Shown here: positions 1 to 7,710 of the stretch, piece after piece
Position numbering within the stretch: position 1 is the stretch's first letter
Layout of the letters: each line of letters begins with the position of its first letter
NCBI GenBank assembly: GCA_036504875.1
Contig: DASXUK010000026.1
Span: 62,001 to 126,000, forward strand
Direction: 5' to 3'
DNA from: JACPFJ01 sp036504875
GTDB taxonomy: Bacteria > Desulfobacterota > Desulfuromonadia > Geobacterales > Pseudopelobacteraceae
DNA: 64,000 nt
Notes under the pieces: model-generated
What the model saw: only the letters and a program-made list of their open reading frames with translations
Database searches by the model: none
What the model was told of the DNA's origin: nothing
Position numbers and translations under genes: made by a program

Positions 1-87
1 CTGAGTCTACCCTGTACGACTTTCCTCTCACCGCTTTCCCTCCTGCATTTACGCTTTTTACCCAGTTCGTAAAATCACCCGCTTGAG

Positions 88-115
88 TTGACATACTTTA
101 TTAGCACATTACAAT
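88..115 (+). promoter_or_regulatory. sigma-70-type promoter for the OmpA-like gene
   Basis: The sequence shows TTGACA at 88-93, a 16-base spacer and TACAAT at 110-115, a near-consensus housekeeping promoter. Transcription would start near position 122, giving a leader of about 80 bases before the ATG at 205. The leader holds two copies of the 8-mer CTGGACAT, near 148 and 171, of unknown meaning. Confidence 0.7.
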
Positions 116-204
116 AATACTTGAATCAGGGCCCCTTGGCCCCGGCTCTGGACATAGCCTAAAACCGGCCCTGGACATTTAATTTATCTCAGAGAGGAGA
201 AAAA

Positions 205-1650
205 ATGCGAACGCCTTTCCAGTATCTGATCAAGCTGTTTTTATTCACTATGATCACATCAACCGCCTTTGCAGAAGGTATTCGGCCTGATTCGTTTACT
301 TTTTCCGGGGTAGTAGGCGGATATACATTTGACGGGCGCCAGCATCTTGAAACCAGACCACTGGTAGGCGTGCGCGGCGGTTATAATTTCACTTCTTATC
401 TGGGAGTTGAGCTTCTTTTCGACTACGCCCGAACCGAAGGGACACGGGGGCCTGGCGATGCCAATATGTTCCGCTACGGCGGCGATCTCCTGTTTTACCT
501 GTTTCCCGATCACGCTCTGGTTCCTTATCTGGCGGCCGGGTACAGCGGCATAACACTTGATCAGGAACGGCAGAGGACCAACAACCTGGGAGTATTCGAC
601 TACGGCCCAGGGATCAGGTATTTTTTGAATGATGACCTGGCCTTACGGGGTGATTTCAGGCACCTGGTTTTTCGTGATGGCAGGACACTTTCCAACTATG
701 AATACACCGTTGGCATCACCTATCAGTTTGGTGGAAATCAAACCGCCGCCCGGCCAATAGCCACCCCCCCCGCATCGGAAACCAGCCCGCGACCGGAGAC
801 CGGAGCTGCGCCACCAAAGGTTTCAAAACCTGAACCTATCACACCCGAACCCGAGCAGGCTCAACCCAAGGAAGCGCCTCTTGAACCGGTTCCGACCACC
901 GAACCGACCCCGGGTACGTATAAATACTGTGTGCCGCTGCATATTGAATTTGACATTGATAAGGCCGAGATCCGCCCTGAGTATTATGATGAGGTCGCCA
1001 GAGCAGGCGATTTTATGAAAAAATACCCGACCACCTCCGCTGTAATTGAGGGTTACTGCGACCAGGTCGGCAGCGATGAATATAATCTGCAGTTATCCCA
1101 GCAGCGGGCCGAAGCGGTTGTTGCGTATCTTGAGAAACGTTTCGGCATTGATTCCAGCCGCCTCACTGCCAAAGGCTACGGCAAAGCCAAGACAATCACT
1201 GACAACGTCAGCGATGAAGCTAAACAGAAGAACCGCCGGATTGAGGCGGTAATCGATTGCGCCTTTGATGTTAAGGAAATTAAGGAATCAGAACGTATTT
1301 GCACTGGCTTAAAACTCGAATTCGATACCGGGCGGGCAGAGATTAAACCGGAGTACCACAATGAGCTAGCCAGGGTGGCTGATTATTTAAAAAGATATCC
1401 AAGCACCACAGCACTGATCGAGGGGCATACCGATAATATTGGCGGTTTTGACTTCAACATGGCGCTTTCCAAACACCGGGCCGAAAATGTGGTCAGTTAC
1501 CTGGTAGAGAAATTCGGCATCAAGCGCTCCCGCCTGGCTGCCAGAGGATACGGCTTTACCCGTCGCATTGCCTACAACAACACACCGGAAGGAAGGCAAA
1601 AAAACCGTAGGATCAATGCTGTCATCGATTGCGTTGTCAAGACCAGGTAA
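205..1650 (+). CDS. Outer-membrane beta-barrel protein with two C-terminal OmpA (peptidoglycan-binding) domains
   Basis: A 481-residue envelope protein expected to sit in the outer membrane and anchor it to peptidoglycan. A signal peptide covers about residues 1-23 (cleavage after AFA). Residues 25-175 look like an OmpA-type eight-stranded barrel, with alternating aromatic and glycine-rich strands. Residues 176-240 form a Pro/Glu-rich linker. Two OmpA_C-like domains follow, about 243-355 and 370-480, each with the pattern N-x-x-L-S-x-x-R-A and the ending KNRRI. OmpA proteins normally carry one such domain, so the doubling is unusual; the two copies are clearly related. The ATG at 205 follows an AGAGAGGAG ribosome site. 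The gene stands alone behind its own promoter. Confidence 0.9.
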   Translation: MRTPFQYLIKLFLFTMITSTAFAEGIRPDSFTFSGVVGGYTFDGRQHLETRPLVGVRGGYNFTSYLGVELLFDYARTEGTRGPGDANMFRYGGDLLFYLFPDHALVPYLAAGYSGITLDQERQRTNNLGVFDYGPGIRYFLNDDLALRGDFRHLVFRDGRTLSNYEYTVGITYQFGGNQTAARPIATPPASETSPRPETGAAPPKVSKPEPITPEPEQAQPKEAPLEPVPTTEPTPGTYKYCVPLHIEFDIDKAEIRPEYYDEVARAGDFMKKYPTTSAVIEGYCDQVGSDEYNLQLSQQRAEAVVAYLEKRFGIDSSRLTAKGYGKAKTITDNVSDEAKQKNRRIEAVIDCAFDVKEIKESERICTGLKLEFDTGRAEIKPEYHNELARVADYLKRYPSTTALIEGHTDNIGGFDFNMALSKHRAENVVSYLVEKFGIKRSRLAARGYGFTRRIAYNNTPEGRQKNRRINAVIDCVVKTR

Positions 1651-1702
1651 AAACGGTTAAAGCAGCAATTATTGGCTCACACGCAGCTAGAATTACAAAA
1701 TT

Positions 1703-1718
1703 AGAAGCAATCGCTTCT
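1703..1718 (+). terminator. Weak hairpin downstream of the OmpA-like gene
   Basis: AGAAGC, loop AATC, GCTTCT, then CTTTGTG. The six-base-pair stem and poor U-tract make this a weak terminator candidate at best. Confidence 0.3.
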
Positions 1719-1814
1719 CTTTGTGAACCCAGCTAGAACCGCAGTTACATGTAAAATCAGCCGGGCTCATAATTTGTCCGCACCACCACTCATTCACAAA
1801 AAAGGAGATAACTT

Positions 1815-2540
1815 ATGAAGATTAGAAAACCATCCTTAGCCTTTCTGACAGTATTGCTCCTGGGAACCTCCACATTTATCGGCGGTTGCGCAACTACCGG
1901 TATGGAGCGCGCCGCCAAGACCACCACCAGTATGCAGACCGTAGAAAACGAATATCGCCAGACCGCGACTCAGGTAGATGCAACCACAGCCACGCTGAAC
2001 GACCTGATCAAGCCGGACCAGGCCGACCAGCGCAAGGCCTTTGAAGCATATAAGGCAAGTGTTGCCAGAATGGATAATCAAGGAAAGCAATTGACGAAGA
2101 ATTCCGACGAGATGAATGCGCGTGGCAAGGATTATTTTGCTGAATGGGAAAAAAGCGGTAATAAATATACCAACCCGGAAATGCGAGAATTGAGCGAGCA
2201 GCGCCGTAGCGAGATGAGCCAGGTTTTTGCTCAGATACCGGAAGCCAGCATTGGAGTAAAAGGCTCGCTACGCTCCTACGTGACCGAGTTAAAAGAGATC
2301 CAAACCTATCTTTCCAACGATTTGACCCCCAAAGGAATCGAGACTATTACCCCGATGGCCCAGAAAGCCATTAAGGATGGTGAAAATCTGAAAGTTTCTA
2401 TTAAACCGGTGCTGGCTGCCATACAGAATGTAAGAACAGAGATGGCTCAGGGCGGCACCACCGGTAGAGGCGCCGCCGCCGGCGGAAGCCAGGATAGCGA
2501 TATTAAAGAAAATATGAACAAAGACATCGACAAGGACTGA
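1815..2540 (+). CDS. DUF2959-like lipoprotein
   Basis: A 241-residue predicted lipoprotein of unknown function. The N-terminus is a lipoprotein signal ending in a GGC lipobox, with Cys about residue 25. The mature part is almost wholly charged and helical (heptad-like stretches about 35-210), which suits a periplasmic coiled coil. The overall pattern resembles the DUF2959 family, recognised from memory only. The tail is Gly/Ala-rich then acidic. The start is set by AAAGGAG a few bases before the ATG. It is monocistronic: a spacer of about 160 bases precedes it and a strong terminator follows. Confidence 0.7.
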   Translation: MKIRKPSLAFLTVLLLGTSTFIGGCATTGMERAAKTTTSMQTVENEYRQTATQVDATTATLNDLIKPDQADQRKAFEAYKASVARMDNQGKQLTKNSDEMNARGKDYFAEWEKSGNKYTNPEMRELSEQRRSEMSQVFAQIPEASIGVKGSLRSYVTELKEIQTYLSNDLTPKGIETITPMAQKAIKDGENLKVSIKPVLAAIQNVRTEMAQGGTTGRGAAAGGSQDSDIKENMNKDIDKD

Positions 2541-2594
2541 AAATACTGCTGACCGGTTTCAGAATCAGGCCCTCTTGCTGATAACTCACCCATT

Positions 2595-2626
2595 AAAAAA
2601 CCCCGTCTTTTCGACGGGGTTTTTCC
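2595..2626. terminator. Bidirectional rho-independent terminator
   Basis: A perfect seven-base-pair GC-rich stem, CCCCGTC (2601-2607) with GACGGGG (2613-2619) and loop TTTTC, is flanked by an A-run on the left and a T-run on the right. It would stop transcription from both sides: the lipoprotein gene on the plus strand and the trxB operon on the minus strand. Confidence 0.88.
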
Positions 2627-2665
2627 TTACTGATCAAGATCATTTTAAAATTTGTAACTGAAGGC

Positions 2666-2830
2666 TCACAACTCCTCGAACTCCTCCTCATCACGATCCT
2701 CTGTAGCTGCTTCGACCAAATCTTTGGCTGCAGTATCGTCAATCAGCGCCTGCAAAAACTGTTCATTTTCACGAATTGTTTTTCGCACCTCATCAAGAAG
2801 ATTGGCCAAGTCATCCGGTAATTCTGACAT
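2666..2830 (-). CDS. Small acidic protein of unknown function, downstream of trxB
   Basis: A 54-codon frame starting MSELPDDLANLLDEVRKTI and ending in a strongly acidic tail rich in Glu and Asp. It begins seven bases after the trxB stop with AGGG upstream of the ATG, and ends just before the bidirectional terminator, so it is most likely the second gene of the trxB operon. It looks helical and has no Cys, signal peptide or membrane segment. No family is recognised. Good codon structure and the tight spacing argue that it is real. Confidence 0.6.
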   Translation of the reverse strand: MSELPDDLANLLDEVRKTIRENEQFLQALIDDTAAKDLVEAATEDRDEEEFEEL

Positions 2831-2837
2831 ATAAACC

Positions 2838-3788
2838 CTATTTAACCATCAAATCTAGATAACGATCGGCATCCAAGGCAGCCATGCAGCCGCTGCCAGC
2901 CGAGGTTATAGCTTGTCGGTAAATGTAATCCTGCACATCACCTGCAGCAAAAACCCCTTCTATGCTGGTAGCAGTAATATTGCCTTCGGTGCTACAGTGT
3001 GTACCGATATAACCATTCTCCATTTCCAGCTGGCCTTCGAACATGGAAGTGTTCGGAGAGTGCCCGATAGCAATGAAAACGCCATGCACTGCAATATCCT
3101 TGGTGGAACCGCTGGAGTGGCGGAGACGAATACCGGTCACACCACTGGTATCGCCGAGCACCTCATCCAGAGTGTGGTGCCACTCAATGGTCACATTACC
3201 CTTTTTGGTTTTCTGAATAAGACGGTCGGCTTGAATCTTTTCTGCACGAAACTGGTCGCGACGATGCACTATCGTGACATGCCGGGCAATATTCGAAAGG
3301 TAAAGCGCCTCTTCTACGGCTGTGTTTCCACCGCCGACAACAGCAACATCCTTGCCGCGATAGAAAAAACCGTCACAGGTAGCGCAGGCCGAGACGCCTT
3401 TACCCTTAAAAGCTTGTTCCGAAGGAAGTCCAAGGTATTTGGCCGAGGCACCGGTTGCGATGATCAAGGCATCGCAGGTGTATTGGGCGGAATCTCCTTC
3501 CAGCAGGAAAGGCCGTTGCCGCAGGTTGGCCGCCTTGATGTGATCGTAAATCATCAGAGTGTTGAAGCGTTCAGCATGCATTCTCATGCGCTCCATCAAG
3601 TCTGGCCCCTGGACCCCTTCATGGTCTCCGGGCCAGTTATCAACTTCGGTGGTAGTGGTAAGTTGTCCGCCCGGCTGTAAGCCGGTGATGATTACTGGAT
3701 TCAGATTAGCCCGGGCGGCATAAATGGCCGCGGTATACCCGGCAGGACCGGCGCCCAGTATAATTAACCGGTGATGAGTTGATGCCAT
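2838..3788 (-). CDS. trxB: Thioredoxin-disulfide reductase
   Basis: Cytoplasmic flavoenzyme passing electrons from NADPH through FAD to thioredoxin. The 316 residues match the normal bacterial low-molecular-weight length. Visible features are the FAD-binding GxGPAG motif at residues 12-17, the redox pair Cys135-Ala-Thr-Cys138 followed by DG, the NADPH-binding GGGNTA motif near 152, and the C-terminal FAD motif AAGDVQD. The ATG follows CAGGAGGG. A small acidic protein gene follows in the same operon, and the divergent neighbour is threonine deaminase. Confidence 0.96.
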   Translation of the reverse strand: MASTHHRLIILGAGPAGYTAAIYAARANLNPVIITGLQPGGQLTTTTEVDNWPGDHEGVQGPDLMERMRMHAERFNTLMIYDHIKAANLRQRPFLLEGDSAQYTCDALIIATGASAKYLGLPSEQAFKGKGVSACATCDGFFYRGKDVAVVGGGNTAVEEALYLSNIARHVTIVHRRDQFRAEKIQADRLIQKTKKGNVTIEWHHTLDEVLGDTSGVTGIRLRHSSGSTKDIAVHGVFIAIGHSPNTSMFEGQLEMENGYIGTHCSTEGNITATSIEGVFAAGDVQDYIYRQAITSAGSGCMAALDADRYLDLMVK

Positions 3789-3817
3789 GAACCCTCCTGC
3801 ATTTGTTTAGTTGTACA

Positions 3818-3846
3818 AATGTATCAGTAAACTGGGGCCTTGCCAA
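3818..3846 (-). promoter_or_regulatory. sigma-70-type promoter for trxB, with an overlapping inverted repeat
   Basis: Read on the minus strand: TTGGCA (3841-3846), a 17-base spacer, TACATT (3818-3823). A seven-base inverted repeat, CATTTGT (3800-3806) and ACAAATG (3815-3821), overlaps the -10 and start region and could be an operator. That is inference. Confidence 0.6.
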
Positions 3847-3864
3847 GCCCAAACGCCTTGGAGT

Positions 3865-3893
3865 TTGACCCTGTCTCTGCCATCTGGTAATAT
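3865..3893 (+). promoter_or_regulatory. sigma-70-type promoter for threonine deaminase
   Basis: TTGACC (3865-3870), exactly 17 bases, then TAATAT (3888-3893). This lies about 30 bases before the ATG at 3923, so the leader is very short. Confidence 0.65.
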
Positions 3894-3922
3894 AACCCCA
3901 CACCCACGGGAGATCGGTATCT

Positions 3923-5128
3923 ATGCAGCTTTATGATCTTATATTGGAAGCCTCGGACCGGCTTAAAAAACGTGTGCGCCGTACAGAGCTGATCTATTCG
4001 CACTATTACTCGGAAAAGTTGGCAGTACCGCTTTTCTTTAAGTGCGAGAACCTTCAGCGGACCGGGTCCTTCAAGATCCGGGGCGCGCTTAATTTTATGA
4101 CCGCCCAGCCTCGGCAGGCCCTTGAAAACGGGGTTATAACCGCATCAGCTGGAAACCATGCCCAAGGGGTCGCTTTTTCGGCGGATTTGCTGGGGGTGAA
4201 GGCTACCATCTTCATGCCGGAAACCACACCGCCGCAAAAAGTTCACTCTACCCGGGATTATGGTGCCGAGGTCATATTGATAGGAAAGAATTTTGACGAG
4301 GCCTGCCAAGCAGCCTGGCAGATGCAGAAAGCTACCGGGGCCCTGTTTGTGCACCCCTTCGATGACGAATTGGTCATGGCTGGCCAAGGCACGATCGCCT
4401 TGGAAATTCTAGAACAATTGCCGGATTTGCAAAACCTGATTGTTCCGGTTGGTGGTGGCGGCTTGATTGCCGGGATAGCAGCCGCAGTTCGTGGGATTGC
4501 TCCCCACGTCCGCATCATTGGCGTTGAATCGGTAGCCGCCAAATCAATGTCCGTCTCGTTTCGGGCAGGCAAACCCTGCGAGACTCCCGTCACCGTGACA
4601 CTAGCCGACGGCATCGCAGTGAAGTTGCCTGGCAGTAAGACATTGCCAGTTATTATCGATTATGTTGATGCTATAGTGCTGGTTGAAGAGGAGGAAATCG
4701 CCCAGGCCATTGTCTCACTACTGGAAAGGACAAAGCTTTTAGTTGAGGGGGCAGGGGCCGTGCCGTTGGCAGCTGTTCTACACAACAAGATACAAGGCCT
4801 GAGCGGCAAAACCGTTTGCTTATTGTCCGGTGGGAATATAGATGTGAAAACAATTGCTACTGTTGTTGAAAGGGGGCTTTTGGCAGCTGGACGTTACCTG
4901 AAGCTGAAGATCGAGCTTGACGACCTACCCGGCTCGCTGGCCACACTCGCAGCTGACATATCGACCGTAAAGGCCAACATATTCCTGATCAACCACGACA
5001 GGCGTTCAAAATCACTTGCCTTGGGCAAAACGGAGGTTTTGCTGGAACTAGAAACGCGTGGGTATGAACATATCCGCGAGGTTGTTGAGTATCTGGAAAT
5101 AAAGGGGTACTGCCTTACGGTAGTGTAA
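3923..5128 (+). CDS. ilvA: Threonine ammonia-lyase (threonine deaminase) with C-terminal ACT domain
   Basis: PLP enzyme converting threonine to 2-oxobutanoate and ammonia, the entry to isoleucine synthesis. It has 401 residues, the short form rather than the 500-residue enterobacterial IlvA. The PLP lysine is in GSFKIRG (Lys51), the substrate loop is SAGNHAQG, the phosphate-binding glycine loop is GGGG at 177-180, and SGGNID lies near the end of the catalytic domain. Residues from about 328 form an ACT-like regulatory domain. The start has a GGGAGA ribosome site. The TdcB and biosynthetic types cannot be separated on sequence alone; the ACT tail favours biosynthetic control. It converges on flaF with a five-base gap and no clear terminator. 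Confidence 0.9.
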   Translation: MQLYDLILEASDRLKKRVRRTELIYSHYYSEKLAVPLFFKCENLQRTGSFKIRGALNFMTAQPRQALENGVITASAGNHAQGVAFSADLLGVKATIFMPETTPPQKVHSTRDYGAEVILIGKNFDEACQAAWQMQKATGALFVHPFDDELVMAGQGTIALEILEQLPDLQNLIVPVGGGGLIAGIAAAVRGIAPHVRIIGVESVAAKSMSVSFRAGKPCETPVTVTLADGIAVKLPGSKTLPVIIDYVDAIVLVEEEEIAQAIVSLLERTKLLVEGAGAVPLAAVLHNKIQGLSGKTVCLLSGGNIDVKTIATVVERGLLAAGRYLKLKIELDDLPGSLATLAADISTVKANIFLINHDRRSKSLALGKTEVLLELETRGYEHIREVVEYLEIKGYCLTVV

Positions 5129-5133
5129 TAAAT

Positions 5134-5517
5134 TTAACCCTGGTCAGGATTGGTGCGCAGACCGGCAGCTATGTTGAAGTTGATATCTATCACAATGGAA
5201 AGTTTCTCCGAATCAGGATAGGCCAAGGTTTCAAAGAGACGATTGTCGATGAAAATACTCAGATTGAGAATGTCTTCACGCAGTTGTTTGGGTAGCGGAT
5301 TTTCAGGATCGGACAGTTCGGCCTGAAAAAAACTCCAGACTTTTTGATTGAATTTGATTGCTTCAAGAAACTTTTTCTCTCGATCAGGGGCGTTCCAGTT
5401 TTCCTGTACCTGCTTCAACATGATTCCGGCGCGCGACAACACGGAAGCTTCCAATTCCCTTCCACTTAGTACTTCTTTCTGCATATTGGTGTAGGCGTTA
5501 ACTGGATTTTGATACAT
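5134..5517 (-). CDS. flaF: Flagellar biosynthesis regulator FlaF
   Basis: A 127-residue all-alpha protein matching the FlaF family, with the typical opening MYQNPVNAYTNMQKEV and the motif REL-x-A near residue 20. In alphaproteobacteria FlaF promotes flagellin synthesis or secretion and acts opposite FlbT; that role is carried over by homology. Its start overlaps the end of flbT by 20 bases, which implies translational coupling. It is the last gene of the flagellin operon and converges on ilvA. Confidence 0.88.
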   Translation of the reverse strand: MYQNPVNAYTNMQKEVLSGRELEASVLSRAGIMLKQVQENWNAPDREKKFLEAIKFNQKVWSFFQAELSDPENPLPKQLREDILNLSIFIDNRLFETLAYPDSEKLSIVIDINFNIAAGLRTNPDQG

Positions 5518-5896
5518 TTCTTAGAAGCTCCTCTTCATACTGGATTAGTTTTTTTGCAATTTTCAGAGCCTGATATAGCTTTTTTTCAATAATAAGCTGA
5601 CTGATCCCTGAAATCAAGTCTTTCATGCTAGGGGCAGCGTCCATGACATCCCGGGCAAGTTTATAAAAGACCGATTGCAGCTCCACGTTTTTTTCAGAAT
5701 CGATATAAAGTAGTTGGATTGCAAAATAGATCCGCCGGCTGGGGCTGTTTGCCTCAGATTCGGACATAATATCAGCCTGGCGCAAGATGGGTACGTTATT
5801 TTCCACGAGCAGATGACAGGAAGAGACACCGTTTTTGATGACGGCGCCTCCGATAATGATACGTTCATGCGGCTTGAGAGTAAGCTTGAGTGGCAT
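5498..5896 (-). CDS. flbT: Flagellin mRNA regulator FlbT
   Basis: A 132-residue protein with the FlbT signature: MPLKLTLKPHERIIIGGAVI at the start, then a helical C-terminal half. In Caulobacter FlbT binds the flagellin mRNA leader and represses translation until the hook is finished, so it links filament supply to assembly. Here it sits directly downstream of a flagellin and upstream of flaF, the arrangement seen in alphaproteobacteria. The ATG lies three bases after the stop of the preceding 274-codon gene. An early TTG/ATG alternative is not needed. Confidence 0.9.
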   Translation of the reverse strand: MPLKLTLKPHERIIIGGAVIKNGVSSCHLLVENNVPILRQADIMSESEANSPSRRIYFAIQLLYIDSEKNVELQSVFYKLARDVMDAAPSMKDLISGISQLIIEKKLYQALKIAKKLIQYEEELLRNVSKSS

Positions 5897-5899
5897 GGC

Positions 5900-6724
5900 C
5901 TACAGCAGTTTTTTCATATAAGCATCGCCTACAGACGACATGCCTACTGGTAGAGCAGATAAAATATCTCGAATATTCTGGCTCTGTGATGTAGCGACTT
6001 GCTCTGAAAATGAGCTGCCGCTCTGAACGGCATCAGAAAGGCCGGTCTGTCGAGCAACAGAGATAGCCACAGCCGGCAGTGCTTGTTGTGCAAAGTTTTC
6101 CGACAATGATCTTCTGCGGTCTATTAAAGTTGTTGAAGCAGTCGTCAAGGCGGAAATCGCGTCGTGAATCGCCTTGTCACCCGCATCCTCCGGCGGTGCC
6201 ACCGGCAGCACAGGGATATTCAACCCCCCCGGACCAGGATCAACCCGTTGGCGGGCGAGTTGCACGCTGGTGCCCTTTCCGTCGACTGCAACTGAGAATG
6301 AACCACCAGTTTTGACGGGATCCGCAAGCAACTTCGGGACCGAGCTCGGTTCCAGCGGGAAGGTCATATGCTCAATCTCGTTGCGCAGAGACATGAAGGT
6401 TTTCAAATATGCCACTCTTTTCTCGCTGCCTGGTGGAAAAGGAGGGTAGTTTTTGACGATCGCCTCCAGCGTGCTCTTCATCCGGCCGACCGTTTGACCA
6501 ATATTCTCCATGGTGGCATCGGCCTGGCGCACGCTGTCAGCCACCACGTTGAGCTTCAAGAGCACCCCGGACAAAGCCTGGTAAGAAGAACTGACCTGCG
6601 CGGTGGATTCATTGAGAACTGCAGTCGGCGCTGAATTTTTAAATGGTGTGTTGATGGCGGGGGCAGACCTGTCGAACGTTACGCTAGCGACAGAGTTATT
6701 CAAGATAATATTCTGAACTGACAT
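5900..6724 (-). CDS. Unknown protein encoded between flagellin and FlbT
   Basis: A 274-residue protein with no family recognised. It begins MSVQNIILNNSVASVTFD, has no signal peptide or membrane segment, and looks helical at about 40-130 and 185-270, with a Pro/Gly-rich stretch between (about 130-185). The absence of Cys, the many Ser/Thr/Ala residues and a helix rich in small residues at the C-terminus resemble flagellar axial or export-substrate proteins, but no FliC, FlgK, FliD or FlaG motif is seen. It lies after the flagellin hairpin, three bases before flbT, with GGAGGTGG before the ATG. Position makes a flagellin-related role likely: chaperone, cap or minor filament protein. Confidence 0.72.
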   Translation of the reverse strand: MSVQNIILNNSVASVTFDRSAPAINTPFKNSAPTAVLNESTAQVSSSYQALSGVLLKLNVVADSVRQADATMENIGQTVGRMKSTLEAIVKNYPPFPPGSEKRVAYLKTFMSLRNEIEHMTFPLEPSSVPKLLADPVKTGGSFSVAVDGKGTSVQLARQRVDPGPGGLNIPVLPVAPPEDAGDKAIHDAISALTTASTTLIDRRRSLSENFAQQALPAVAISVARQTGLSDAVQSGSSFSEQVATSQSQNIRDILSALPVGMSSVGDAYMKKLL

Positions 6725-6738
6725 GGTCCACCTCCGGT

Positions 6739-6780
6739 AAAAGCAGAAAGGGGGGGGAGGAACTATCCTCTCCCCCCCAG
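6739..6780 (-). terminator. Hairpin between flagellin and the downstream genes (leaky terminator or mRNA-stabilising end)
   Basis: A nine-base-pair almost pure G:C stem (6751-6759 with 6770-6778, ten-base loop) lies 28 bases after the flagellin stop. On the minus strand it is followed by CTTTCTGCTTTT, a partial U-tract. Partial termination would give much flagellin mRNA and a little flbT/flaF mRNA. Confidence 0.6.
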
Positions 6781-6805
6781 ATTCTACGGTGAGCCTTCTA
6801 TGTTA

Positions 6806-7621
6806 CTAGAAAAGTTTCAGGACCGACTGGGCTGCCTGTGAAGAGAGGCTCAGAGCTGTAGTACCCAGAGACTGACGAGTCTGCAGCATCAGCATGTTGG
6901 CACCTTCCTGGTTCATGTCGGCCAAGGTCAGGTTGTCGGCACCCGTCTGTAGGGTGTTGATCATGCTGGTGGTGAAGTCCTGACGAGCAGTGATGACGGA
7001 CAGGTTACTGGCCAGGGTGGAAGACTGCGAACGAAGAGTCGTCAGAGCGTTATCCATGTTTGCCATTGCCTGAGTAGCATTTCCAACAGTACTCCAGCCA
7101 GCGGCAGAAGTGACCCCCAGAGTTGTCGCATCAGCTTTAAAGCCGGCTACTGAGAGGTTGGCATCACCTGTTTTCTGGCTAAACTCGATAGAGAGAGTTC
7201 CGGCGGTCAGCAGGTTGGTACCGCGATAGCCAGAGTCACTGGCCAAGGTAGTAATCTGGCTCGCGACCTGCCTGAACTGGCTCTCATAGGTCAACTGTGA
7301 CAACGTGTCGGAAGTTGATGCCGCTGCAGAGGCAAGGCCTTTGGCAGACTGAATCAGGGAAGTGATGGCCGAGATGCCATTGTCTGCGCTCTTGATGGTC
7401 TGTACCGCTTCGCTCATACCGTCTTTACGGTCATGAAGGTCGCTGGCACGGTTGTTCGCAGCCTGGGCTGCAAAGAAGTTGGTCGGGTTGTCAAGCGCCG
7501 AGTTGACTTTCTTGCCGCTGCTCAAGCGTTCCTGAGTAGTTGCAAGATTTGAAGCTGTTTTCTGGAGGCCAAGGAGGTTGTTCCTCATTCCTGAGGTAAG
7601 GGAGATATCTGATACGGCCAT
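6806..7621 (-). CDS. fliC: Short flagellin
   Basis: The filament subunit, 271 residues: only the conserved D0/D1 core, with no variable D2/D3 insert. The N-terminal domain has the usual RLSSGKKVNSALDNP-type motif near residues 31-45, and the C-terminus ends in the hydrophobic helix typical of flagellins. The opening (MAVSDISLTSGMRNNLLGLQ) and the NFFAAQ motif resemble flagellins of alphaproteobacteria. No Cys is present. Many Ser/Thr residues at about 90-200 would be surface candidates for glycosylation. The start has AGAAAGGAG upstream. It is expressed from the FliA-type site at 7684-7710. Confidence 0.95.
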   Translation of the reverse strand: MAVSDISLTSGMRNNLLGLQKTASNLATTQERLSSGKKVNSALDNPTNFFAAQAANNRASDLHDRKDGMSEAVQTIKSADNGISAITSLIQSAKGLASAAASTSDTLSQLTYESQFRQVASQITTLASDSGYRGTNLLTAGTLSIEFSQKTGDANLSVAGFKADATTLGVTSAAGWSTVGNATQAMANMDNALTTLRSQSSTLASNLSVITARQDFTTSMINTLQTGADNLTLADMNQEGANMLMLQTRQSLGTTALSLSSQAAQSVLKLF

Positions 7622-7645
7622 GGTGGTGCTCCTTTCTGGGGTTTG

Positions 7646-7674
7646 CCGGTATCAACCGGTTGCGCTTTCTGCGC
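7646..7674 (-). promoter_or_regulatory. Two stem-loops in the flagellin mRNA leader
   Basis: Read on the minus strand, the predicted leader of about 55 bases contains GCGC-AGAAA-GCGC (7662-7674) and then CCGGT-TGAT-ACCGG (7646-7659), just before the ribosome site. Because FlbT homologues bind flagellin leaders, these are candidate FlbT targets. Only the hairpins are seen; binding is inferred. Confidence 0.45.
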
Positions 7675-7683
7675 TTACTTACA

Positions 7684-7710
7684 TTTTCGTCCGTTTGAGA
7701 AAATACTTTA
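7684..7710 (-). promoter_or_regulatory. FliA (sigma-28) promoter of the flagellin operon
   Basis: On the minus strand: TAAAGTAT (7703-7710), an 11-base spacer, GACGAAAA (7684-7691). The enterobacterial FliA consensus is TAAAGTTT-N11-GCCGATAA, so 13 of 16 positions and the exact spacing match. Transcription would start near 7677. Confidence 0.8.

Noticed and set aside
2913..3680. A 255-codon plus-strand frame opposite trxB
   Set aside because: The minus-strand frame is a clear thioredoxin reductase; the other frame is a shadow.
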